DNA of 64,000 nucleotides, taken from NCBI GenBank assembly GCA_951213105.1, contig OX578140.1:29946780-30010779 (forward strand), in the 5' to 3' direction. A model generated the notes under the pieces. It did no database searches. It was not told the DNA's origin and worked only from the letters and a program-made list of their open reading frames with translations. Position 1 is the first letter of the stretch. Each line of letters opens with the position of its first letter. The DNA is from Amaurobius ferox. Its lineage: Eukaryota; Arthropoda; Arachnida; Araneae; Amaurobiidae. The position numbers and the translations under genes were made by a program. Shown here in pieces: positions 55,206 through 64,000 of this stretch.

Positions 55206-57265
55206 ACCGGTTTTAGTCTTTCCAGATCCTCCAGGAAATTCCCGATGAATCTAAAGGCACACCGATTCACCTGGAGGATACTTTAGGGTGTGGAAATTAA
55301 AAGGTAACAAGACATAAGTATCAAATACAGACATAAATATATAAAATACTATAAGTGTACATTTATAGTATTTTGTACATCTGTAGTATCATTCACGGGA
55401 CAGAACGGAGCGCCGAACAGAGTTGGTATTTCAATCTACACCCCTGAGGATGGAGAAAGTGAAGCTTCATCAAAAATATTTTACAGATCCCTCTGAAGCT
55501 CCCTCCCCCCACCCCTGTTCAAGAAGACTCAATCTTTGTTTACTTATAGCAGCAACCAAGAGATATAAAAGTAATGGCGTCTTATATTTGATCCCCCCAG
55601 GAGCCTAGAAAATATGTTTTTTGAAAGTCTTTCAGATCCTGCAGAAGTCTTTAGGTGGTTTAGAAGACTGAAAACTAACATTACACACTTATACTATTAT
55701 TGATGGAGAAATATCTAACGGAGCCGGATTTTCGATTTCTGCTTTGGGCCAGACAAAATGAGGGAAAGGATCAGAAGAAGTCTTCCGGTGATTTAGAAGC
55801 CTGAAAACTAATATTACACACTGTGAGACCAGGAACTGAGTTCACACCAGATTTAGGTGAGGCAGTTTTATGTTCAATATTTATGAACGTCTTAATGTTG
55901 AACAATGGAAGCAGACATAACGACGCCAGTTTTTACTACACTTCGGCCTGAGGGGTCAATTAGTCCATACACATAAAATGATGAGGTGAAGCCCCGAAAG
56001 TGGTTAAAGATGTTTACCAATGGCAAGATGTCTGGGCGCAGTGTCCCAAAGTCGGCCAATCAGAGCCAAAGAGGCGTGTCAGATCTCAGGCAAAAGGAGG
56101 CGGCAACCAACAGATGATAGTACATAACTTTTACCAGAGATAGAGTTATGAAACAAGTGATGAAGTAGTTAGTAAAGTCAGAAGTAAGAGTGAGATTTTC
56201 TACGATAGTACAGAGGTAATACAGACGAGAAGTCATGACGACTTCTACGAAGTCCAGAGGCCAATGTAAAACGACAATGTTCTGATTACAGGTTCCAAAA
56301 GTGTTCGAGAATACATTGAGCAATTTCAGTACGAGTAAGGAGCCCAATACGTAGAGTTAAGGCCAGTACGATATGCAGGTGCAAGAATTGTGGTCAATAA
56401 TCGAGCAGAAAATGAAGGTTTGTGCCAATTAATACTTGTAGAAGGTCGGTAATGTATTTAGGAAATATTTAGAAAATGGTCTCACACTATTTCTCTCCGC
56501 CGTAAGTAATATGAATAATTGTGTAATTATGCTAATAAGTAATCTATGTTCCTAAATCATAATGTTTATAATAAAGTTAAAAATGCCCTTTGTATTTTCA
56601 TTTTTTAAAATCTTTTTTACTCAGAGGTGCGGTATTAGTTGTAATCAACGCATTAATAACCTTAATTAATAATTCTAACAGTATGCTTTAAATAACTTTT
56701 GTTTTTGTGCACCACATTTGGTGCCGTGAATTTTAAAGAGAAGCATCTAACGGGACCGAATTTTCGATTTCTGCTTCGGGGCAGACAAAGTGGGAGAAAG
56801 GATCAGAATAAGTTTTCCGGCGGTTTAGAAGCCTAAAAATTAATATTATACACTTTTAGTATATTTGAAAGAAAAACATTTAACGGAACCGGATTTTCGA
56901 TTTCTGCTTCAGGGCAGACAAAATGAGGGAAATGATCAGAAGAAGTCTTCCGGCGGTTTAGAAGCCTGAAAAGTAACATCACACACTTATAGTATATTTG
57001 AAAGAACTAACGGGGCCGGATTTTTGATTTCCGCTTCGGGGCAGACATAGTTAAGGAAAGGATTAGAAGAAGTCGTCCGGCGGTTTATAAGCCTGAAAAC
57101 TAATATTACACACTTTTAGTATACTTGTAAGAAAAACATCTAACTGGGTTGGATTTTTGATTTTACCTCCGGGGGCAGACAAAATGAAGGAGGAGATCGG
57201 AAAATCTTTCCAGGCCCTTCAAAAGACTCTGGTAACCAAAACGGTTCAAACTTTGCTAACGTATA
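55206..57265. repeat. ~125-bp satellite, interrupted by an LTR
   Basis: The repeating order is GATCAGAAGAAGTCTTCCGG, GGTTTAGAAGCCTGAAAA, ATTACACACTTATAGTAT, ATTTGAAAGAAAAACATCTA, ACGG-GCCGGATTTTCGATT, TCTGCTTCGGGGCAGACAAA. It is best kept at 55690-55815 and 56735-57200 (about five units) and diverged at 55206-55690. An LTR lies within (55822-56716). Open frame 55423-55608 is satellite. Confidence 0.75.
55822..56716 (+). mobile_element. BEL/Pao-type LTR followed by a primer-binding-site-like word
   Basis: The 895-bp block starts TGTGAGACCAGGAACTGAG and ends GTGCACCACA (TGTG...CACA). It has a poly(A)-type signal (ATAATAAAGTT near 56570) and is followed at once by TTTGGTGCCGTGA (56717-56729), the kind of word seen at the primer-binding site of BEL/Pao elements. 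Satellite sequence resumes directly after it, so no internal coding region remains. No target duplication was found. The minus frame 56060-56347 lies inside and is not a gene. Confidence 0.55.
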
Positions 57266-58018
57266 GTATGTAAGATGGGGAAAAATCATAATTGTGCCAT
57301 TTTCGATCTAAAAAACGGGAGGGGGGGGGCGGGTATCAAAGTTAAAATTGCGCACTCATTGCTTTAACCGCATCCATGGCCCAGAGAAAGATTCTGACGA
57401 TAATAGATGTTACACAATCTGTAACACAGCAATACTATAATTCCGTTTCAGACAATTATATAACTGCGATTTCCAATCAAATACAGATTATCAACAGCAA
57501 CTGTTTCTTTCACAACGCCGCGGACATACAATAATCATGCCTAGACTTTCAATGTACTCTGTTTCTTTTGTTTCGTTGGATTAATGTTGAAATAGGAAAT
57601 TATTTACTCGTTCCTATTCGTGAAATTGAAATGATTTTGTAAATTAATATGTAACATAATAAATACGAATTATACTGCAACAAAGGTTAATATAATATTG
57701 TGCAGTTATTATTACATCATGAAAATCTCTAACTATTACCATTCATTTCACGGAAAATATATAAAAATTAATGGGATGCCGCAGCTAGCGGTCACTAAAT
57801 AAAGCAGTCATTTTTATAGCAATTAATATTTTAAGCAAACACAAAAGTAAAAGGAAATTTTCGAGGCACAAAATCGACTTTTCCATTTACAGATTTAGGA
57901 TGACTACACAACGCATAATTCGAAAACATTTTGAAGAATGACCCCCCCTCCCCCTTTTGTACATTGTATTTTTAAATTTTCAACGCACGTGTGGCCCCTA
58001 AAGGTATTAATCAATATA
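57266..58018. other. No gene seen
   Basis: Contains a G-rich patch (57311-57325) and a C-rich patch (57941-57956). Otherwise AT-rich and without recognisable features. Confidence 0.45.
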
Positions 58019-58277
58019 GTTAAAAAGCCGACGCCGTAGTCGAGTGGTCAAGGCGAGCGTTTCCAAGCAATCATTCGACAGCCGCGTTGTGGGCTCGAGT
58101 CCCAAGTAAGGCATGGATATTGTGTTGGTGGGCGCAGTGTGTTCCGCCCCCTCTGGTGCGCCTGGGGCAACATCCTAGGACGGCTAAATGATTCACGTTC
58201 TGGCCGATGTATAGGCGAATGATGAAAGTCAAGTGCCTGGCCATTTGATAAAAAATAAATATATATATCGTTAAAAA
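58019..58277 (+). mobile_element. tRNA-derived SINE with 8-bp target duplication
   Basis: Flanked by gttaaaaa (58019-58026 and 58270-58277). The 243-bp body begins GCCGACGCCGTAGTCGAGTG. Box A is TAGTCGAGTGG (58037-58047) and box B GGCTCGAGTCC (58092-58102, one mismatch), in a tRNA-Ser-like layout. AAGTAAGGCATGG follows, shared with the SINE at 5889-6188. The 3' part (GATGTATAGGCGAATGATG...) is different from both other SINE tails, and the end is an A/T tail. Minus frames 58048-58308 and 58071-58292 are this SINE. It is not a functional tRNA gene. Confidence 0.85.
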
Positions 58278-58734
58278 TTTGCATGAAATCATTCGATATC
58301 AAGAGCAATTTTTGATCATTATAAAGAGTTTTCGAAGAGTTTTGTTTTTCGTTCCATTCTACTAGCCATGGCCAACGGCGAAAACTGGTTCAACTTTAAA
58401 AAGTTTCGAAAAAATTCCATTCACCTTAAAAATAAAGAAAGATGAGACACACTATTAGAAAGCAGCATGCTAAAATAAATTATACTTAGCATCTCATGTT
58501 CTGAATCTGCTAATGATTAAAAAATTCCTGTGTATTCTTCATAATTATATTTTACTGTAACTTACTATTTTATATTTTCTTGTTCAACAAGTAATGTATT
58601 ATATTATTTAATGTATTATATTACTAATATTACCTAAAATGTTCCTGAATTTGTGGGGATTTTTCTCTAAATTCGCATGTACCACAATCTGCTGGGGAAT
58701 ATGCCAGTACGTTAAAGTAATTTTATTTTTCTGT
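58278..58734. other. No gene seen
   Basis: AT-rich, with nested ATATTATTTAATGTATTATA repeats near 58600. Nothing else recognised. Confidence 0.5.
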
Positions 58735-59025
58735 AAAAAAAATCTGATGTGGGCAGCACATGACTTTCCTTACAGACTCAAATTCATTTACTTTCTATTG
58801 CTTTAATTCATTAAATTGAGTTTAATGTCACAAAATAACACGCATAATTATTTGAAATGGCCCCAAATTTGCAGTTTTAATTAAATTTCCGTCACGCTAA
58901 AAATATATTTTCGGTGTTCTAGAAGTCACAAAACGTGTAGATTCGATAAAAACTCGAGTTGCGATTTTCGACGCGATTCCAACACTTTTCCCTATATACT
59001 ACCATGTATTGCAGGGAAAGTAAAA
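58735..59025 (+). repeat. Family A element, internally deleted
   Basis: Head (GATGTGGGCAGCACATG, ACTTTCCTTACAGAC) and the last ~130 bp (TTCTAGAAGTCACAAAACGT, CTCGAGTTGCGATTTTCGAC, CCATGTATTGCAGGGAAAGT) are joined, missing about 550 bp of the middle, including both internal modules and the microsatellite. Confidence 0.8.
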
Positions 59026-59169
59026 ATATATTATCCTAAGTCAATCCTATTTCATATGTAAATAGAAAAAATATTTCAGACGCAGCAACTTAAAATATGG
59101 TTAAACCTTTAGCATCGAAAGTGATTTTAATCACGTCCTTCCCTAATAGAACGAAATATAACCCATGAC
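59026..59169. other. Short spacer, nothing seen
   Basis: AT-rich, under 300 bp. Confidence 0.5.
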
Positions 59170-59250
59170 ACATTATCCCGACTCGGCCATCCACCTTGCT
59201 GCTCTAAGTCTTAGGACGAGTCGGCTGGCCTGGGCTTTCGACATTATTCC
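59170..59250 (+). mobile_element. ~60-bp SINE 3' end with target duplication
   Basis: Bounded by acattatccc-type words (acattatcc at 59170-59178, acattattcc at 59241-59250). The 61-bp body is CTCGGCCATCCACC ... CTCTAAGTCTTAGGACGAGT ... CGGCTGGCCTGGGC. It starts at the same CGGCC position as the two insertions at 47.4 kb and resembles the CTCTAAGTCC subfamily there. GGCCA can pair with TGGCC. Confidence 0.7.
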
Positions 59251-59401
59251 AACTAACCCGATAAATAACAAATTTAAGATGGAAATTCAATGACATTTTT
59301 TTCAATCGAATATCTCTCATATAAAATTTTTATTGTCAAAACTACTCTTCTCTTAAGCTTGGTTCACTAGACGACATACCTTTAATATCTAGCATAATAA
59401 T

Positions 59402-60192
59402 TTTACTTTCCCTGCAATACATGGTAATGTATAGGGAAAGTATTGAAATCTTACCGAAAATCGCAACTCGAGTTTTCGATGGATCTACACGTTTTGACAC
59501 CTCTAGAACTCGAAAAATCCATTTCTAGCTTGACGGATGTTTGTGTGCGTGTCTATGCAATGAAAGTATCCACTCTAACTGAAAAACTAATCGGCCAAAT
59601 TTCATAAAATTTGGTAGGTAAGTTACTTGTGGGTGATCCTAATACTAATTAGATGTAGGCCCTATTCGTGATAAAAGATTCAGACTCTTTTTGTGAAATG
59701 GCTCTCAAAAAGTCAATTATCCACTCTAGCTGAATAACTAATTAACCGAGTTTTACAAAATTTGGTAGATAAGTCACAAGTAGGTTACCCTGGTGCTGAT
59801 TAGATATTGGTATTATTCGGAAGATCAGAACCTGCATTGTTTTTGCAAAATGGTCCGTACATATCATAATTTTAAAAAGAAAATACTCCGCATTCATAAA
59901 CGTAACAATTAAGTGTTTGTTTTGATCGTAATTTTTGATGATAAAAAAGAACAAGACCAACACTATTACTCTAGAATTAGCTGTCCTCGAAATAGTTCAA
60001 TTTTTTCGCATTTTTGCTGCGCCGCCTGTGAATATACTGCCAGTTACCAAATAAAATTAAAAATTGAATTAAAAGTGCAAATTTAGTATTATTTTGTGCA
60101 ATTAAACTCAATTTAATGAATTATTAAAGAAATAAAGAGAAACTCGATGTGAGTCTGTAGGGAAAGTAATGTGCTGCCCACATCATTTTTTT
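59402..60192 (-). repeat. Family A element, inverted copy
   Basis: Minus-strand full-length copy running from ACTTTCCCTGCAATACATGG (59405) to the TGCTGCCCACATC head (60172-60184). The microsatellite has decayed to TGTTTGTGTGCGTGTCTATG. Minus frame 59742-59963 is repeat. Confidence 0.8.
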
Positions 60193-60196
60193 ATAT

Positions 60197-60448
60197 TGTT
60201 ACGACATTATCTCCTGGAATCGCGCATGTATTCTCAGAATACATTGATAAGTCCGACTTGATAACCAATGTTTTCATTTAAAGCACCGCTAAGTGTAAAC
60301 AGGAACAATATACAACTAATAATGCTTTAGCTATCTTACATGATCAAAATCTAAGTGTCAGGTACAATAGTGAAAGTCAATAAAAGATGAAGTCATTCAC
60401 AAAACAGACGTATGTGTTCTCGAAACATTGACGTATTTCACAATTCAT
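60197..60448 (+). mobile_element. Possible Gypsy-type LTR start
   Basis: TGTTACGACATTATCTCCTG then GAATCGCGCATG, a TGTTACGA-type LTR beginning, follows the head of the inverted family A copy. The same words recur at 63972-64000 next to another inverted copy. The extent and end are unknown; the remainder of the interval shows no other feature. Confidence 0.35.
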
Positions 60449-60952
60449 TTTGCTTTTGATACAATGCATGGTAATGTTTAGGGAAAGTACAGGAATCGTG
60501 TTGAAAATCGGAAATCGAGTTTTCGACGGATCAAGCACTCCAAAAAATTATTTTTAATGGGATGTCTCTGTATGTGTTTGTCTATGCAATGTATGTGTCT
60601 ATTCTAGATGTAAAACAATGACCACATTTCATAAAATAAGGTAGATAAGTCACATGTGAATTATTATAGTGCTGATTAGATTTTGGAACTCATCGGAAAG
60701 CAAAAATCTGCCTTTATTTGCGAACTGGCTTGCAAATATTGCCAAAATCTAAAATAAAATATTATGTATGCTCAAATGTATCAATTACATTTTTGTGTTA
60801 TACGTAATTTTTGACGATAAAAAGAATAAGATCAACCCCATGACTTTACGTTTAACCTTTTGCGATATATTCTAGTTCTTCGTATTTTTAAAGCGACGCC
60901 TTTGAAAAAACTTCCAGTCGCCAATTGAAAATAAAACTCGACATAAGGTAAG

Positions 60953-62512
60953 TGTACCAGTAGTGGGCCATGTACCAATAGTGGGCCTCCAGTTTTCAAA
61001 ATGGAAAAACAGGTTTTACGGTCATACTTGTAAGGCAACAGAACAACTGCTGTTTGGTTGAAACCTTTATCAGTTTTCTGACAAAGGCACGATCACAGTA
61101 ACCTGCTAGTGTTTGAGATGGAAGGATGCTTTTCTGAAGTGATCACACAAAGGGATTTTTCTAGCTCTTTCTTATTGCTTTCCTCAAGAGGCAAGAAATT
61201 CATTTAATTTTTTTTCTCTAAAAGCATATTTAATTTGGTTTTAAAATGTCATATTTCTATTTCATTGTATACTTAATATTTTGTAAATTATGCTTAAAAG
61301 ACATAAAATGAACAGAATATTAATTTTGAGGGGGGGGGGGGTTCACTTTTGGGTCATTACCTTTTAAATTGTTCCAGTAGTGGGCCTAGGAGTTAGTAGT
61401 GGTTAGAAAGTGATTATTGCAACTGAACTAAAATCCAAGAAAGTGGCAGTATCACAGATAAAGAAGAGAGAAATGGTTTTTTTTTAAACTTTAGCAGAAA
61501 AAATTGGAAAAGTGAACTTAGAAACATTTTTAGAAAATAAAGGAGAATGGAAAGGCCCTGTGGTGCAAAACTACCTTTACTACTTATGGTTGGAGACAAA
61601 GGAAACTTTGAACATGGAACCATTTTTTCAGGGTGCACCAGTCAACTCTGTTGAGGCGACATGCAATGAAGAGCCTGTTGAGCTGGAGCATGATGAAAGT
61701 ACCGTTGAATCTGCTGAGGTGGATCTTAATATTCAAGAAGGCTCAATTGAGCTTATTGGGGATGCAATGCATCCAATGTCATTAAATACTGTCCATCCTA
61801 TTGCAGGTTCATCCAAAAATGTACCATCTCCCTTCAAAAGAGTTCTTTTCTGGCCAGAGGGGGAGAGTGACAAGATAAAGAGAAAGAGAAGACGAGAAAA
61901 GCTTTCTACAGTTGTGACTTCACCTCAAATGCTTCAATATTATAAGAAGAAAGAATATATTAAAATTGCTACAGCAGCAGAAGAGAGAGAAAAAAAACTG
62001 AAAGAGAAAGAAAAAATATTGAAATGGAAGAAAAGAAAAGAAAGATTGCAGATCTGAAGAAAAAGAGAACCAAAAAACTTTCATCTGAGTCTTCCACTTC
62101 TTCTTCACTTTTTGTAAAAAATTGGCAATAAAATAAAAATTGTAAAGTAAGATTTAAACTACATTCGTTTTTAATTAGGTACCTTTTTTATACATATATT
62201 TTAGAAATTATGTTAATGATAATATATAGCGAAATATAACTTTTAACAAATCTTATGCATTATTTGAGTGGCCCACTTTTGGTGGGTCCACTATAGGTAC
62301 ATCAGAAATTTAATGGGCCCACTACTGGTACATACAGGAAGGTAAAGTTTTTATTTAAAAAAAATATTTTGTTTGCAATTTGATGTGATAATAATAATAG
62401 AAAAGAGTTTAACCAACGATAAAAAAAAATATATTCATGATATAATTCCCTAAAGTTTCAGTGATAATTGATTGAATGCCCTTAAATGGCTCACTACTGG
62501 TACACTTACCTT
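60953..62512 (+). mobile_element. pogo/Tigger-like DNA transposon remnant
   Basis: The ends are inverted repeats: AAGGTAAGTGTACCAGTAGT then GGGCCA on the left, mirrored by TGGCTCACTACTGGTACACT then TACCTT on the right. The word GTACCAGTAGTGGGCC or variants recurs inside both ends (near 60956, 60972, 61372 and, inverted, 62268-62335 and 62490-62510). It is about 1.56 kb, inserted in a family A copy, and carries one remaining coding fragment. I see no clear target duplication. Left boundary may shift by a few bases. Confidence 0.65.
61488..62057 (+). pseudogene. C-terminal fragment of a pogo/Tigger-type transposase
   Basis: An open frame without its own ATG (upstream stop at 61485-61487; the first Met is at 61614-61616) gives TLAEKIGKVNLETFLENKGE and about 160 further residues. 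An acidic central part (EEPVELEHDE, about 55-64) is followed by VPSPFKRVLFWPEGESDK, a phrase typical of the C-terminal region of DDE_1 (pogo/Tigger/jerky-like) transposases. It ends in a Lys/Glu-rich coiled-coil-like tail (EEREKKLKEKEKILKWKKRK). The DNA-binding and catalytic domains are missing. The family call rests on remembered resemblance of that phrase, so it is moderate. Minus frames 61414-61638 and 61920-62108 are shadows. Confidence 0.5.
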
Positions 62513-62660
62513 GAAACTGCAAATTAAGTTCAGTTTCAAATGGATGCCCGTGTTATTTTGTGCTTTTAAACTCAATTTAATGATTTATAAAAGGTATAGA
62601 AAATGGATTTAAGTCTGTAGTGAAAGTAATGTGATGCTAATTTCAGATTTTTATAGTGTC

Positions 62661-63175
62661 ACTTTAACTTCCTCTAACGGAAGGATGATCCTTTTTTATA
62701 CTCTATGTTGAAATCGCTAAAAAAATTGCGTAACTTAAAAAATTGTCAACCAAACTTCAAAATTCAGTCAAAAGTCGAAAGTCACGAATTTCACGAAATT
62801 ACACCAAAGTTGTCATCAACGTCATTAAATTCAAGATTTAGCACCCGAATCTTCAAATGACAACATTGCTTGCCTGTAAATGTCATGTTTCCTTAGGAAC
62901 AGGCAATATGCTATGAAGATACTTCAGGTAACCGTAACAGTACATTCGGATTTAATCGATTTAAGTGCGTCTTCAAATTAAAAGCAGATTAACAACTGAA
63001 AGTATTCCATTCCACTCTCCCACCTCCTCCTTACGAGACAATCAAGTAATTTCAATGCATTTCATTTTTTTCGTCACGTTTATTGATTTTTCCTTCGCTA
63101 TTATTGTTCTTGAAACGGTTTATTTATCTTATATTTCACTTCGTAGTTGCACCATGTGTTAATGTGAAATGACGT
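62661..63175. other. No gene seen
   Basis: AT-rich with short inverted words (AAAGTCGAAAGTCACGAAT region near 62775). Open frame 62965-63162 has no recognisable product. Confidence 0.45.
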
Positions 63176-63964
63176 TTTACTTTCCCTGCAATATATGGTA
63201 ATGTATAGGGATCACTGGAATCATATCGAAAATCGCAACTCCAGTTCTCGACGGATCTACATGTTTTAAGAACTCTAGAACACGTGACATTATTTTTGGC
63301 ATGACGTCTGTGTGTGTCTGTCTGTGCAATGCATGCATCCACTCTAACTGAAGAACTAACCGACCAAATTTCATAAAATTTGGTAGGCCAGTTCCTTGTG
63401 GGTAACCCTGGTACTTATTAGATTTTGGTACTATTCGGGATAAAAGAGCCCGCCTTTTTTATGCGAAATGCCCCTCCCCCTCAAAATTACATGTATCCAC
63501 TTTAGCGAAATAACTAATAGACCAAATTTCACAAAATTTGGTAGATAAGTCACTTGTAGGTTAACCTGGTGCTGATTAGATTTTGGTACGAATTGGAAAA
63601 GCAGAACCTGCTTTGATTTTCCAAAATAGCCCTCAAAAATCATAAAATTTTAAGGAAAAAAAGACTCGGTATGTTCAAATGTAACAATTAGGGGCTTGTT
63701 TCGTTCGTAATTTTTGACAATAAAAATAATAAGACCAACTCCATTACTCTAGAATTAGCCGTTCTCGAGATATTTGTTTTTTCGCATTTACTACGCCGAC
63801 TTTGAATATGCGTGCAGTTACCAAATAAAAATTAAAATTGAGCTAAATTTGCAAATTCAGTGTTATTTTGTGCAATTGAACTCAAGTTAATGAATTGTTA
63901 GAGAAATAAAGAGAAACTGAATGTCAGTCTGTAGGTAAAGTCATGTGCTGCCCACATCAGATAT
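63176..63964 (-). repeat. Family A element, inverted copy at window end
   Basis: Full-length minus-strand copy: ACTTTCCCTGCAATATATGG at its 3' end, microsatellite decayed to TGTGTGTGTCTGTCTG, both internal modules, CGTTCTCGAGATA block, and the TGCTGCCCACATCAG head (63947-63961). Minus frames 63136-63342, 63177-63374 and 63431-63643 are repeat. Confidence 0.8.
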
Positions 63965-63971
63965 TTTATAT

Positions 63972-64000
63972 AGTTACGACATTATTCCCTGGAATCGCGC
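63972..64000 (+). mobile_element. Possible Gypsy-type LTR start, cut by window edge
   Basis: GTTACGACATTATTCCCTGG then AATCGCGC matches 60198 onward, placed the same way beside the head of an inverted family A copy. Confidence 0.35.

Larger units (their letters stand above)
60449..62660 (-). repeat. Family A element, inverted, split by a DNA transposon
   Basis: Minus-strand copy: the 3' end and modules at 60449-60950, head at 62520-62660 (GTAATGTGATGCTAATTTCAG in place of TGCTGCCCACATCAG). The middle is interrupted by the element at about 60953-62512. Minus frame 60832-61038 is repeat. Confidence 0.7.

Noticed and set aside
58027..58110. Functional tRNA-Ser gene
   Set aside because: Boxes A and B are present, but the acceptor stem does not close, the sequence continues into a SINE body, and target duplications flank the whole unit.

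Overview
This is AT-rich eukaryotic DNA, most likely from a spider. That identification is an inference. It rests on arthropod gustatory-receptor genes, a 5S rRNA sequence of animal type, tRNA-derived SINEs, Tc1/mariner and Penelope-like elements, and very dense (CAGA)n-containing repeats. There is no bacterial-style gene order. Almost all of the window is repeats. The few real genes are three intact, intronless, plus-strand receptor genes.

The genes. Three open frames of about 380 codons (18919-20064, 26174-27316, 39880-41022) encode multi-pass membrane proteins. Their C-terminus carries the gustatory receptor (7tm_7/GR) signature: GIF-x-LD followed by a final membrane helix ending in TFG-x-x-M. 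The first two are close paralogues inside an approximately 3-kb direct duplication (about 17.89-20.85 kb and 25.20-28.03 kb); the third is more distant. A short spliced-exon candidate with a start codon lies on the minus strand at 48681-48769. A near full-length 5S rRNA sequence (32008-32126) abuts a tRNA-derived SINE.

The repeats, left to right. 0.5-1.4 kb: one copy of a (CAGA)n element (family A). 2.1-2.7 kb: a degenerate satellite. 4.0-4.3 kb: a Gypsy-type LTR fragment. 5.57-7.26 kb: a dead Tc1 element split by a SINE with a 12-bp target duplication. 7.4-8.6 kb: a 'GGCGAC' repeat and family E. 10-17.4 kb: SINE pieces and family D. 21.2-22.5 kb: a foldback element and a Penelope-like GIY-YIG fragment. 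23.08-24.49 kb: a dead Tc1 element whose empty site survives in a paralogous segment at 31.27 kb. 34.2-38.4 kb: a 68-bp minisatellite and family B. 44.2-45.8 kb: family D. 45.78-47.83 kb: a DD41D mariner with long inverted repeats. 49.5-55 kb: tandem family A units followed by a B unit. 55.2-57.3 kb: a satellite interrupted by a BEL/Pao-type LTR. 58-64 kb: a SINE and inverted family A copies, one split by a pogo/Tigger-like element.

Nothing here looks like an operon or a defence locus. The most unusual observations are (1) a hairpin formed at every junction of the tandem A and B elements, (2) three insertions of a roughly 60-bp SINE 3' end, all starting at the same point and flanked by target duplications, two of them sharing one site, (3) a 5S/tRNA composite, and (4) a young receptor duplication in which later insertions can be ordered by comparing paralogues.
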